A stretch of 64,000 bases of DNA, taken from Clostridium_AW sp040797845 (GTDB lineage: Bacteria > Bacillota > Clostridia > Clostridiales > Clostridiaceae). This document shows, one piece after another, positions 17,180-25,522 of this stretch; position 1 is the stretch's first letter, and each line of letters begins with the position of its first letter. Both the position numbers and the translations under genes were made by a program. A model generated the notes under the pieces. That model worked only from the letters and a program-made list of their open reading frames with translations. It did not search any database and was not told the origin of the DNA. The stretch spans positions 186,001 through 250,000 of the forward strand of contig JBFNFA010000004.1 in NCBI GenBank assembly GCA_040797845.1, read 5' to 3'.

Positions 17180-18601
17180 ATGGCAATTTCAATAGAATTG
17201 AATAATCTAAAATACAGGTATGATGTATACCAAATTTTCAATTTATTTTTTCCTTTGAACCAATTGGATTTTAACACCCCCTCTTATGATTATAAAATTG
17301 AGATAGGGGAAGATTCAATATTAATAGAGGATAAGAATGGATCAGAGAGTTTTAATATAAATAAAGATATAAGTATTAAAGAGGAAGTAAAAAAGAGTAG
17401 TTACACTTTTCTAGAAAAGAGAACGGGGAAGAAAATTCCCTGGGGAACTCTTGTAGGAATACGACCTAGTAAAATTGCGTTATCTCTATTGAAAGAGGGA
17501 AAATGTGAAGAAGAAATTATAGATTATTATAAAGAGCGTCATATAGCAGCAGAAGAAAAGGCTAAACTATGTATTGAAGTAGCGAAAATAGAAAGCAATA
17601 TGGTTAATAATGATAAGAGAAAAATAAGCATTTACATAGGTATGCCATTCTGTCCTACGAGATGCTTATATTGTTCTTTTACCTCAAATCCAATAGTAAG
17701 TTGCAAAAATGTGGTGGGATCATACCTGAATGCTTTAACTAAGGAAATAGAAGAAATAAGCAAGTTTATTAAAGAAAAAGAACTAATTATAGAAACATTG
17801 TATTTTGGAGGGGGTACTCCTACTTCCATAAAAGATGAAGAGTTTGAAGACATTATGGAAAAAATATATAATAATTTTATATATGATAATAACGTACACG
17901 AATTTACTGTTGAGTGCGGAAGACCTGATAGTTTATCAATGCATAAATTTTCTACTATGAAGAAGTATGGTGTAACAAGAATAAGTATAAATCCTCAAAC
18001 TATGAACGATGATACTTTAAAACTTATAGGCAGGAATCATTCTGTAGAGGATATTAAAGATAAATATAGAATGGCAAGAGATATGGGTTTTAACAATATA
18101 AATATGGACATAATTGTAGGGTTGCCGGGTGAAAGGCTATCTCATATAAAGAATACCTGTAAAGAAATATATAATATGAGGCCGGATAGTATAACAGTTC
18201 ATGGAATGTCTTTTAAAAAAGGATCTAAACTATATGAAAAATTAGAAGAGTATTTAAGGGATATAGAACAGGATGAACTAAATAGAATGTATGAAGAAAC
18301 CTTTAAATTATCAAAGGATTTGAATATGAGCCCATACTATATGTATAGACAAAAAAACATGGTTGGCAATATGGAGAATGTGGGGTATTCCCTAAAAGAT
18401 AAGGAATGTATATATAATATACAGATGATTGAGGAAAGACAAACTATTATAGCTCTAGGAGCAGATGCCGTAACTAAGGTTGTATACTTAGAGTTGAATA
18501 AAATAGAGAGAGTACCCAATGTAAAAGATGTATTGGAATATAATAATAGAATTGATGAAATGATCAATAAAAAAATAACAGAATTAAATAAGCTATATTA
18601 A
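17180..18601 (+). CDS. hemZ: Oxygen-independent coproporphyrinogen III dehydrogenase-like radical SAM protein HemZ
   Basis: A 473-aa radical-SAM protein. Residues 1-150 form the HemZ-specific N-terminal region; the cluster motif CPTRCLYCSF has C158, C162 and C165, followed by the HemN-like TLYFGGGTPTS and GFNNINMDIIVGLPGE. HemN relatives decarboxylate coproporphyrinogen without oxygen; HemZ activity itself is poorly established, and some relatives are haem chaperones. The ribosome site is weak (GAAAG). In many Clostridia hisS lies between hemZ and aspS; here aspS follows after 31 bases. Confidence 0.92.
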   Translation: MAISIELNNLKYRYDVYQIFNLFFPLNQLDFNTPSYDYKIEIGEDSILIEDKNGSESFNINKDISIKEEVKKSSYTFLEKRTGKKIPWGTLVGIRPSKIALSLLKEGKCEEEIIDYYKERHIAAEEKAKLCIEVAKIESNMVNNDKRKISIYIGMPFCPTRCLYCSFTSNPIVSCKNVVGSYLNALTKEIEEISKFIKEKELIIETLYFGGGTPTSIKDEEFEDIMEKIYNNFIYDNNVHEFTVECGRPDSLSMHKFSTMKKYGVTRISINPQTMNDDTLKLIGRNHSVEDIKDKYRMARDMGFNNINMDIIVGLPGERLSHIKNTCKEIYNMRPDSITVHGMSFKKGSKLYEKLEEYLRDIEQDELNRMYEETFKLSKDLNMSPYYMYRQKNMVGNMENVGYSLKDKECIYNIQMIEERQTIIALGADAVTKVVYLELNKIERVPNVKDVLEYNNRIDEMINKKITELNKLY

Positions 18602-18632
18602 CTTTAAGAGCTTATAAAGAGGAGGAAAAACA

Positions 18633-20423
18633 ATGGGCGAAGCGTTGAATGGACTTAAAAGAACTATAATGTGTGGTGAACTAAGAGAAGAACATGTAGA
18701 TAGTGATCACATAGTTATGGGATGGGTTCAAAGAAAAAGAAATCTTGGAGGGCTAACATTTATAGATTTAAGAGATAGAACAGGCATCCTTCAAGTTGTA
18801 TTTGGAGAAGAGATAAATAAGGAAGCTTTCGAAAAAGCAGACACAGTAAGATCTGAATACTGTATATCTGTAAGGGGTAGAGTTGTTAGAAGAGAATCTC
18901 CTAATAATAGTCTTCCAACAGGAATGATAGAACTTAAAGGAGAGGAAATAAAAGTATTGTCCGAATCAGAAACTCCTCCTATATATATAAAAGAGGATTT
19001 AGATGCTTCAGAAAATATAAGATTAAAATATAGATATTTAGATTTAAGAAGATCTGACATGCAAAGAAGATTTATAATTAGACATAAGACTGCTAAAGCT
19101 GTTAGAGATTTTATGGATTCTCAAGGATTCTTAGAAGTTGAAACTCCAATGCTTACAAAGAGCACACCAGAAGGAGCAAGAGATTATTTAGTTCCTAGTA
19201 GAAACTATCCAGGAAGTTTTTATGCATTACCACAGTCACCACAATTGTTTAAACAGTTATTGATGGTGTCAGGATTTGATAGGTATTTCCAAATAGTTAA
19301 GTGTTTTAGAGATGAAGATTTAAGAGCAAATAGACAGCCTGAATTTACTCAGGTAGATATAGAAATGTCCTTTGTAGAAGTTGATGATGTAATAGACATG
19401 AATGAAAAGTTAATACAACACGTATTCAAACAGGTTTTAGATGTGGATGTAAAAATACCATTTGAAAGAATACCATATAGAGTAGCTATGGCTAAGTATG
19501 GAAGCGATAAACCAGAGTTAAGATTTGGAATGGAAATAGAAAATATAACAGATGCAGTAAAGAGCACTGAATTTAAAGTGTTTAAAGATGTAGTAGAAAA
19601 CGGTGGAACTATAGGTGCTATTAAGGCAGAAAATTGTGCTGATATGGGAAGAAAACAAATTGATAAATTAACTGATTTTGTGAAAGGATTTAAGGCAAAA
19701 GGATTAGCTTGGATAGCGTATAAAGAAGATGAAATAAAATCACCAATTGCTAAGTTCTTAACTGATGAAGAGTTAAAAGCTATAATTCATAAGATGGATG
19801 CAAAAGTAGGAGATTTAATCTTAATCGTATCTGATGTAAAAGAAAAAGTTGTTTTAACAAGTCTGGGACAGCTAAGATTACATTTAGCTAAAGAACTAGA
19901 TTTATTAAAAGAAAATAAAGAGTTTAGATTTGCATGGATAACTGAATTTCCATTAGTTTCATATAATGAAGAAGAAGACAGATGGGAAGCAGAGCACCAT
20001 CCATTTACATCACCTATGGATGAAGATATACAATATCTAGATACAGATCCAGGAAGGGTAAGAGCAAAAGCTTATGATATGGTGTTAAATGGAGAAGAGC
20101 TAGGTGGAGGAAGTATAAGAATACACGATAGTAACTTACAGGAAAAAATGTTTAAAGTTTTAGGATTTACTCAAGAAAAAGCTTGGGAAAGATTTGGATT
20201 CTTATTAGAAGCATTTAAATATGGTCCGCCACCACACGGAGGATTGGCGTTCGGATTTGATAGAATGGTAATGTTCTTGAGTGGAACTGATAACATTAAA
20301 GATGTTGTAGCCTTCCCTAAAAATCAAAATGCTCTTTGTCCAATGACAGAGGCGCCAAGTAACGTTGATGAAGTTCAATTAGATGAATTAGGTTTAGTTA
20401 TCAATTTAAAGGGTGAAGAATAA
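18633..20423 (+). CDS. aspS: Aspartyl-tRNA synthetase
   Basis: Charges tRNA-Asp. At 596 aa it is a bacterial-type AspRS with the N-terminal OB-fold (VMGWVQRKRNLGGLTFIDLR), class II motif 1, motif 2 (FRDEDLRANRQPEFTQ), the GAD insertion (about residues 290-420) and motif 3 (GLAFGFDRMVMFLSG). The ATG follows AGAGGAGGAAA. It is transcribed with hemZ and followed by a 6S RNA gene. Confidence 0.97.
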   Translation: MGEALNGLKRTIMCGELREEHVDSDHIVMGWVQRKRNLGGLTFIDLRDRTGILQVVFGEEINKEAFEKADTVRSEYCISVRGRVVRRESPNNSLPTGMIELKGEEIKVLSESETPPIYIKEDLDASENIRLKYRYLDLRRSDMQRRFIIRHKTAKAVRDFMDSQGFLEVETPMLTKSTPEGARDYLVPSRNYPGSFYALPQSPQLFKQLLMVSGFDRYFQIVKCFRDEDLRANRQPEFTQVDIEMSFVEVDDVIDMNEKLIQHVFKQVLDVDVKIPFERIPYRVAMAKYGSDKPELRFGMEIENITDAVKSTEFKVFKDVVENGGTIGAIKAENCADMGRKQIDKLTDFVKGFKAKGLAWIAYKEDEIKSPIAKFLTDEELKAIIHKMDAKVGDLILIVSDVKEKVVLTSLGQLRLHLAKELDLLKENKEFRFAWITEFPLVSYNEEEDRWEAEHHPFTSPMDEDIQYLDTDPGRVRAKAYDMVLNGEELGGGSIRIHDSNLQEKMFKVLGFTQEKAWERFGFLLEAFKYGPPPHGGLAFGFDRMVMFLSGTDNIKDVVAFPKNQNALCPMTEAPSNVDEVQLDELGLVINLKGEE

Positions 20424-20463
20424 AAAAATATATAAAGTATAATAAAAAATTTAAAAAATGTAG

Positions 20464-20474
20464 TATAATATAAT
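20464..20474 (+). promoter_or_regulatory. Overlapping -10 boxes upstream of 6S RNA
   Basis: TATAATATAAT contains two overlapping TATAAT hexamers that end 5-10 bases before the expected 5' end of the 6S RNA. No convincing -35 is visible. Confidence 0.5.
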
Positions 20475-20478
20475 TAAA

Positions 20479-20673
20479 TGGAAACATAGATCCTGCTGTG
20501 CTCGTTAGAATAGGTTTATATTGAGCCAACACATAAACTAAAGGGAATCGGACTCTTTTTGCAGATTTGATGCTTAAATTATATTTAAGAACAAGGAAAC
20601 AAAAAGGAGATGCCCACCTGCAAAGGCAGGTTCAAACATGACTTATTTCGGCGGCATGGCGGGGATTGTTTTT
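20479..20673 (+). ncRNA. ssrS: 6S RNA
   Basis: About 195 bases with no good reading frame, located just after aspS as for a Bacillus subtilis 6S RNA. The ends pair in a long closing stem: GATCCTGCTGTGC (5') with GCGGCATGGCGGGGATT (3', allowing G-U pairs and one bulge). The 3' arm is followed by GTTTTT. The interior has the segment TGAGCCAACAC and a GC hairpin CCACCTGCAAAGGCAGG. 6S RNA mimics an open promoter and sequesters the vegetative RNA polymerase in stationary phase. The boundaries are approximate; identification is from structure and position, not a database hit. Confidence 0.75.
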
Positions 20674-20713
20674 ATCAAGTGATTCTTATGATGTACTATA
20701 TAAAAGTGAATTA

Positions 20714-20744
20714 AAAAAACTAATGCATTACGCATTAGTTTTTT
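20714..20744. terminator. Bidirectional terminator between 6S RNA and brnQ
   Basis: AAAAAACTAATGC / GCATTAGTTTTTT around loop ATTAC gives A-tract and T-tract on opposite sides, so it can end transcription from both strands. It overlaps the last bases of the brnQ coding region. Confidence 0.85.
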
Positions 20745-22008
20745 GTTTTAAAAACAAGTATGAGATTATAAATGCCAATATGCTTGGTATTACCCAGACA
20801 AATCCTATATTTGATAAAGGTATTAATTTAATAGCATTACTTATGAACTCTATATTTAAACCTAAATATTTAAGATTGTCGCATATACTAACTAAAAGTG
20901 TTACATAGGTGGTTATACGTATAACTTTATCATTTTTCACACCTATTAATGTCATTATAACTAATACAATAACTATAGGATAAAGTATTTGTAGTATTGG
21001 ACCAGATAATAAAACTATTATGTCTACACCCTTTAATGCAATTATTGCACTGGCAATAGAAATTACTATTGCATTAGCCTTATAGGATAGTTTTCCGTTG
21101 GATATTTTCTCGAAAAAGGATGCTGCAGAGGATGTAAGTCCAATGGAAGTAGTTAAACAGGCTAGTCCAACAGCTAATGCTAGTATTACATTTCCAGAGT
21201 AACCTAATAATCTATTTACTATTTCTGTTACTAAAGCAGTTTTATTTATGCTTGCTGGCAGTATTGAAGCAGTCTGGCTGCCTAAATACATCAATCCACC
21301 ATATACAAATCCTAACCCAATAACTGCAACTATTCCTGCTGTAGAAGTCATTTTTATAATATCAGAAGTTTCAGTGTATCCTTTAGCTTTAACAGTTGAT
21401 ATAACAATTGAGGCAAATATTACTGATGCCATAGCATCCATTGTCTGATATCCTTCAATTAAAGAAGAGGAAAAAACATTGTTGAAACCTGTATTTACTA
21501 TTGGCCCTACAGGAGTTAAAATACCCTTTATAATAATTATAGTAAGCAATAATAACAGTGCAGGTGTTAATATTTTCCCTATAGTATCTACAATTGAAGA
21601 AGGTTTAATGACAAAAGCTAGATTAATAATAAAATATATTAATATTGCAGGTAATATAGGAAAGTTTGGGAAAATTGGTTGAATGCTAAGCTCGAAAGTA
21701 GTGGCCGCCGTTCTAGGAATTGCAAGCATTGGGCCTATTGCTAATATAATGGATGTAGTTGCAATAATTGAAAATAAGTTACCTACTTTTAAGGAGATTT
21801 CCCTAAATGTACCTCCGATTTTAGCACAGGCTAGTATACCTAACAATGGTAGTCCCACACCAGTCATCAGAAAACCTATAATAGCTAAAGCATAATTGTC
21901 TCCTACCATTTTACCTAAATAAGGGGGAAATATTAAATTTCCTGATCCAAAAAACATTGCAAAAAGTGCTAATCCAATTATGAATGCATCTCTAGTTGAT
22001 TTTTTCAT
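20728..22008 (-). CDS. brnQ: Branched-chain amino acid transport system II carrier protein
   Basis: A cation-coupled importer of Leu, Ile and Val in the membrane. The 426-aa protein has about 12 hydrophobic segments and the family N-terminus FIIGLALFAMFFGSGNLIFPP, then GFLMTGVGLPLLGI. The ATG follows AAAGGAGATATGT on the minus strand. It is a single-gene unit convergent with the 6S RNA and divergent from ndk. No T-box or leucine-responsive leader was recognised in the 195-base upstream region. Confidence 0.95.
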   Translation of the reverse strand: MKKSTRDAFIIGLALFAMFFGSGNLIFPPYLGKMVGDNYALAIIGFLMTGVGLPLLGILACAKIGGTFREISLKVGNLFSIIATTSIILAIGPMLAIPRTAATTFELSIQPIFPNFPILPAILIYFIINLAFVIKPSSIVDTIGKILTPALLLLLTIIIIKGILTPVGPIVNTGFNNVFSSSLIEGYQTMDAMASVIFASIVISTVKAKGYTETSDIIKMTSTAGIVAVIGLGFVYGGLMYLGSQTASILPASINKTALVTEIVNRLLGYSGNVILALAVGLACLTTSIGLTSSAASFFEKISNGKLSYKANAIVISIASAIIALKGVDIIVLLSGPILQILYPIVIVLVIMTLIGVKNDKVIRITTYVTLLVSICDNLKYLGLNIEFISNAIKLIPLSNIGFVWVIPSILAFIISYLFLKQKTNA

Positions 22009-22203
22009 ACATATCTCCTTTATACGTAAATTTTGATTTTAAACTATTATATCATGAAATAATTGCTGCACAAAGCATTTGATTGATTATTTTATTATTA
22101 TATTTGATATGATGAATAAATTAATAAAATATGGTTAATATTTATTACTAAACGAAAATAAGATATAATAATATTTACCTAATATTAGAAATGGGGTATA
22201 TTT

Positions 22204-22611
22204 ATGGAGAGAACTTTAGTATTAATAAAACCTGATGGAGTAAAAAGAAACTTAATCGGAGAAATAATAAGTTTCTATGAAAGAAAAAACCTAAAAGTTA
22301 CAGGTCTAAAAATGGTCCAAGGAAATATAAATACTATAGAAGAACATTATATTGAACATAAAGAAAAAAATTATTATAAAGAATTAATTGAGTATTTAAT
22401 GGAAGGACCAATTATTGCTATGTTAATTGAAGGAGAAAATGCAATAAAATTTGTTAGAAAAATAAATGGAGCTACAGATCCACTTGAAGCAGATATGGGA
22501 AGCATTAGAGGGATGTATGCTTTAACTAAACAAAGAAACCTTGTACATTCATCCGATAGTGAAATAAGCGCTGAAAGGGAAAGGAAAATTTGGTTTCCCG
22601 AAATAAAATAA
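22204..22611 (+). CDS. ndk: Nucleoside diphosphate kinase
   Basis: Transfers the gamma-phosphate between nucleoside tri- and diphosphates. The 135-aa product has the N-terminal ERTLVLIKPDGVKR and the active-site histidine in NLVHSSDS near residue 117. The neighbouring segment reads GSIRGMYAL rather than the commoner RGDF/Y, and the C-terminus ERKIWFPEIK is slightly lengthened, but all catalytic landmarks are present. ATG follows AATGGGGTATATTT. A small unknown gene follows. Confidence 0.94.
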   Translation: MERTLVLIKPDGVKRNLIGEIISFYERKNLKVTGLKMVQGNINTIEEHYIEHKEKNYYKELIEYLMEGPIIAMLIEGENAIKFVRKINGATDPLEADMGSIRGMYALTKQRNLVHSSDSEISAERERKIWFPEIK

Positions 22612-22630
22612 TAGATTTGAGGGGATTAAT

Positions 22631-22777
22631 ATGAAAGCGATAATTGAGGATGTAGATAATAAGTATGTATTCTGTAGAAGAGAAGACAAGGTAATTATAC
22701 AAATATTATTAAAGTTTTTAAATAATCCTCAAATTGGAGATATAATTTATCTGCCAGAAACTAGATATCTTAATTAA
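22631..22777 (+). CDS. Small hypothetical protein (48 aa)
   Basis: A 48-codon frame starting 19 bases after ndk with a GAGGGGATTAAT ribosome site. It begins MKAIIEDVDNKYVFCRRED and ends IGDIIYLPETRYLN, a compact mixed beta-strand pattern vaguely like DUF3006-type small proteins (regulated by a short beta barrel), but the match is too weak to name. Probably cotranscribed with ndk. Confidence 0.55.
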   Translation: MKAIIEDVDNKYVFCRREDKVIIQILLKFLNNPQIGDIIYLPETRYLN

Positions 22778-22793
22778 TATAGTGCTAGTATAA

Positions 22794-22837
22794 AACTCCT
22801 TTACCGTGAGAAAATAAAACGGAAAGGAGTTGTTTTT
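22794..22837 (+). terminator. Hairpin whose 3' arm holds the ribosome site of the next gene
   Basis: AACTCCTTT-A-CCG (22794-22806) pairs with CGG-AAAGGAGTT (22820-22831) and is followed by GTTTTT, directly abutting the ATG at 22838. The 3' arm AAAGGAG is the only ribosome site for that gene, repeating the arrangement seen after yajC. Confidence 0.75.
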
Positions 22838-22975
22838 ATGGTTCACAAGATGAAAAGTACTAAGAATAATAGAAAATCTGATGGAAAGTTTAGAAAGAAA
22901 ACTATAAAACATAATCCTCAAGAAGAAAGTTCTAGAGCTGTATTTGAAGATCCAAGAGCTAAGGAAGAAGAATAA
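22838..22975 (+). CDS. Small basic/acidic hypothetical protein (45 aa)
   Basis: A 45-codon gene: a very basic N-terminal half (KSTKNNRKSDGKFRKKTIK) and an acidic tail (EDPRAKEEE), with the central segment HNPQEESSRAVFEDP. It looks like the short clostridial CPC_1213-type family, recognised from memory and not checked. ATG lies seven bases after AAAGGAG. No membrane segment or cysteine. Function unknown. Confidence 0.65.
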   Translation: MVHKMKSTKNNRKSDGKFRKKTIKHNPQEESSRAVFEDPRAKEEE

Positions 22976-22993
22976 ATAAGGAGAGGAAATTAT

Positions 22994-23143
22994 ATGCTAG
23001 AAGGAAATATTGAAGAGTTAAAAATGAGAGCTAAAGAAATGCTTATAGATGGAAAGACCATAGATGAAATAAGAAGTGAAACGGGATTAAGAGAAAAAGA
23101 CATTAAAAGAGTACAAAACGAAATAACCAAAGAATTTTTATAG
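22994..23143 (+). CDS. Small helix-turn-helix-like protein (49 aa)
   Basis: A 49-codon gene 18 bases after the previous one, with AAGGAGAGG upstream. The stretch AKEMLIDGKTIDEIRSETG followed by LREKDIKRVQNEI has the spacing of a helix-turn-helix of the resolvase or sigma-region-4 kind, with no other domain. It may bind DNA or be a fragment of a larger family; nothing next to it suggests a target. Confidence 0.6.
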   Translation: MLEGNIEELKMRAKEMLIDGKTIDEIRSETGLREKDIKRVQNEITKEFL

Positions 23144-23145
23144 TT

Positions 23146-23305
23146 AAATAAGGGATTGTCTCATAGTGTATAAAAATGCAATATGAGAAGTCCCTTCTCT
23201 GTTTTGTAGCTAAATTTTATTTAAAATTTAATTATTTATAATATATTCGGGGCTATTCTAAAATATTTTTTGTATAATAATTTATTTTGAGACAGCCCCT
23301 TATTT
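23146..23305. mobile_element. MITE-like element with 18-bp terminal inverted repeats
   Basis: AAATAAGGGATTGTCTCA (23146-23163) and TGAGACAGCCCCTTATTT (23288-23305) are inverted copies with two mismatches. The core GGGGCTGTCTCA resembles the ends of IS1182-family elements. The 148-base body has no coding capacity and includes an internal dyad (TGTCTCATA with TATGAGA-AG-TCCC). It is best read as a non-autonomous element or IS remnant. If AAATAA and TTATTT are flanking target, the original site was a palindrome. It fills most of the 340-base gap before the MFS gene. Confidence 0.5.
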
Positions 23306-23400
23306 TTATCTCATAGATAAACTCATAACTAAGGCTACTTAGAACTAAGAATCACTTGATATGAGAATATTTCAATAAAAGAGCATTAATAAAAATAATA

Positions 23401-23429
23401 TTGACAGAATAGTGGAAAAACCATAAAAT
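23401..23429 (+). promoter_or_regulatory. Promoter of the MFS exporter operon
   Basis: TTGACA (23401-23406), 17 bases, TAAAAT (23424-23429): near-consensus. A large palindromic operator lies immediately downstream at the expected start site. Confidence 0.8.
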
Positions 23430-23433
23430 AATA

Positions 23434-23460
23434 TTATCGTTAAAATTATTTTAACGATAA
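23434..23460 (+). promoter_or_regulatory. Palindromic operator at the MFS transcription start
   Basis: Perfect inverted repeat TTATCGTTAAAA - TTA - TTTTAACGATAA, directly after the -10 box and 23 bases before the MFS start codon. No T-run follows, so it is an operator rather than a terminator. The winged-helix regulator encoded after the MFS gene is the natural candidate ligand-responsive repressor; binding is inferred. Confidence 0.75.
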
Positions 23461-23483
23461 ATAAATTTAAATGGGGGCTATTC

Positions 23484-24734
23484 ATGGAAATCGTAAAGAG
23501 GGGAAATGTATTTAAAGAATTGCTAGGATACAGAAATTATTGTAAATTATTACTAGCAGATTTAATATCAAGATTTGGTGATTCTGTAGATTCAATCGCA
23601 TATGGATGGATGGTGTATTTATTAACGGGCTCAAAACTATTATTAGGAACTTTATTTGCTGTAAATGCATTGCCGGGAATAATATTTAGTCCATTCTCAG
23701 GAGTTATAGTAGATAGATTCTCTAAGAAAAAAGTGATAATAATTGGTGACCTAGGTAGGGGTATAGTTGTATTGCTCACAGGAGTAATGTTTTACTTTAA
23801 TATATTAAGACCTTGGCATTTATTTATCTTTACCTTTATCAATTCTATTTTTGAAGCTTTAACTTCACCTGCAAAAACTGTATTAAATACTTTAATATTG
23901 CCTAAAGATATGATGTTTAAAGCTAGCTCTTTTTCTACTTCAGTAAACTCCTTTGGAGAGTTAATTGGTATGGCGTTAGCAGGAGTAATAATAGCTACAT
24001 TAGGGGTTGCTGGAGCTATTATTATCGATTCTTTTACCTTTATTATGTCTGCATTAATAATTGGCATAATGAAAGTGGAGGAGAGGCTGGAAAAAAATAA
24101 TGAAATGAATATAAAAAACTCATTTAAAGATTTAAAAGAAGGTGTTCTTTATGTTAAATGTGAAAGATTAATCGTAATATATATTATTATGGCTGCCTTA
24201 GCTAATTTTTGTTTAACTCCTCTTAATGTACTCATGGCTGTATATGTAAAAGATATTTTAAACAAAGGTCCAGAGACTTTAAGTATATTGGGCATAGGAT
24301 TGATGTTAGGTATAATTATTGGGGGAATAGTAATATCACAAATAGGTGATAAATTTAAAAAATCTACATTAGCAATATCAGGTTTCTTATTATTGGGATT
24401 AAACTATGCACTGATGAGCTTACCAGGATTTTTTAATAATATATTTTACCCTGTAGCTATTGCAACAGTTGCATATTTTTCAATTGGATTTGGTGCTCCA
24501 CTAGTATCAACGCCAGTAAGAACCTTTATATTGACTAATACACCAAGAGATATATTAGGAAGGGTTACAGCATTAATGAGTATGTGCTGCCTAAGTGCTA
24601 TGCCACTAGGAGGAGCTTTGACCGGAGTTGTATCTCAATATACTTCAATTGAAATGATGTTTTTAATAATGGGGATAGCTATAGTTATTATTTCTTTAAT
24701 ACCTTTATTAGATAGAGAATTTCGTAAGGAATAA
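23484..24734 (+). CDS. MFS-family efflux transporter
   Basis: A 416-aa membrane protein with about 12 hydrophobic segments and the major-facilitator motif A region GVIVDRFSKKKVIIIGDLGRG between helices 2 and 3. The N-terminus YRNYCKLLLADLISRFGDSVDSIAYGWMVY, shown here in part, is typical of the Mef/MFS_3 drug-exporter branch. ATG follows AATGGGGGCT. It is co-encoded with an HTH regulator 34 bases downstream, consistent with an inducible drug or toxin exporter; the substrate is unknown. Confidence 0.88.
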   Translation: MEIVKRGNVFKELLGYRNYCKLLLADLISRFGDSVDSIAYGWMVYLLTGSKLLLGTLFAVNALPGIIFSPFSGVIVDRFSKKKVIIIGDLGRGIVVLLTGVMFYFNILRPWHLFIFTFINSIFEALTSPAKTVLNTLILPKDMMFKASSFSTSVNSFGELIGMALAGVIIATLGVAGAIIIDSFTFIMSALIIGIMKVEERLEKNNEMNIKNSFKDLKEGVLYVKCERLIVIYIIMAALANFCLTPLNVLMAVYVKDILNKGPETLSILGIGLMLGIIIGGIVISQIGDKFKKSTLAISGFLLLGLNYALMSLPGFFNNIFYPVAIATVAYFSIGFGAPLVSTPVRTFILTNTPRDILGRVTALMSMCCLSAMPLGGALTGVVSQYTSIEMMFLIMGIAIVIISLIPLLDREFRKE

Positions 24735-24768
24735 AAAACAATGTATAATTAGTCTAGAGGTGATTTTA

Positions 24769-25365
24769 ATGAATGGCGTAAAAACATTAACTACCATGGA
24801 AGAGATTAAAGCTATATCAGATCCATATAGAATGAAAATAATTAAGTTCTTTAAAGAAGAAAATAAACCTTTAACAGTAAAGGAAATAGCAGATTTAATG
24901 GGGGAAATTCCAGCTAAAGTTCATTATCATGTAAAAAAATTAGAAAAGACAGGGATATTGCATTTAACAGGGACGGGAGAAGTAAATGGGATAATAACAA
25001 AATATTATGAACCAACAGCAAAATCTTTTCAGATAAAAAGTGAAGAAATTAGTCCTGATATAAAAAGTTTGTTCTTAGATGAAACTAAGAGATTGATAGA
25101 TTCGATGTATGAAGATAGTAAAAATTTAGTTTTTAAAGAATTGGATAAAGAGGAAAAAGGTGATGAAAAAAATAAAGAAGAAAAAAATGATCTTTCAAAA
25201 ACCATAAGACTGGATTCTTTATATTTGACGGAGGAAGAATTTAGAGAATTTAATGAGTATATAGATAGATTTTGCAAAACTTATAGTAACAAAAAAAGAA
25301 AGAGTTCAGATAAACTTGAAGAATATCATTCATTTAATGTATTGTTTAAAACCTGGAATAAATAA
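24769..25365 (+). CDS. ArsR-type winged-helix transcriptional regulator
   Basis: A 198-aa protein. Residues about 8-75 form a winged helix (EEIKAISDPYRMKIIKFF, KPLTVKEIADLMG, AKVHYHVKKLEKTGIL) of the ArsR/'helix-turn-helix domain 20' type. The C-terminal half is helical and highly charged with no metal-binding Cys cluster, so it is not a classic arsenic sensor. ATG 24769 follows AGAGGTGATTTTA; an in-frame GTG at 24760 overlaps that site. It probably regulates the upstream MFS gene. Confidence 0.88.
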   Translation: MNGVKTLTTMEEIKAISDPYRMKIIKFFKEENKPLTVKEIADLMGEIPAKVHYHVKKLEKTGILHLTGTGEVNGIITKYYEPTAKSFQIKSEEISPDIKSLFLDETKRLIDSMYEDSKNLVFKELDKEEKGDEKNKEEKNDLSKTIRLDSLYLTEEEFREFNEYIDRFCKTYSNKKRKSSDKLEEYHSFNVLFKTWNK

Positions 25366-25390
25366 AAATTACTATGTAATTTTGGGGATA

Positions 25391-25471
25391 ATGAAATATA
25401 GATATGAGGTAGATAGTAAATTTGTAGAGATGATTAAGAGTGATAAGTATAGGAAAAGATATCTTTATTAA
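25391..25471 (+). CDS. Possible 26-aa peptide upstream of the MATE gene
   Basis: A short frame starting MKYRYEVDSKFVEMIK and ending KRYLY with GGGGATA close to the ATG. It is rich in Lys and Tyr. It may be a small gene or a chance frame; only position and a weak ribosome site support it. Confidence 0.25.
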   Translation: MKYRYEVDSKFVEMIKSDKYRKRYLY

Positions 25472-25522
25472 AGGACTGAGTATTTTTGTGTAGAAGATAA
25501 TTTATGAAAGGAAGATAATAAT

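Noticed and set aside
22009..22203. T-box or amino-acid riboswitch ahead of brnQ
   Set aside because: No T-box sequence, specifier loop or terminator hairpin is visible in the 195-base region.
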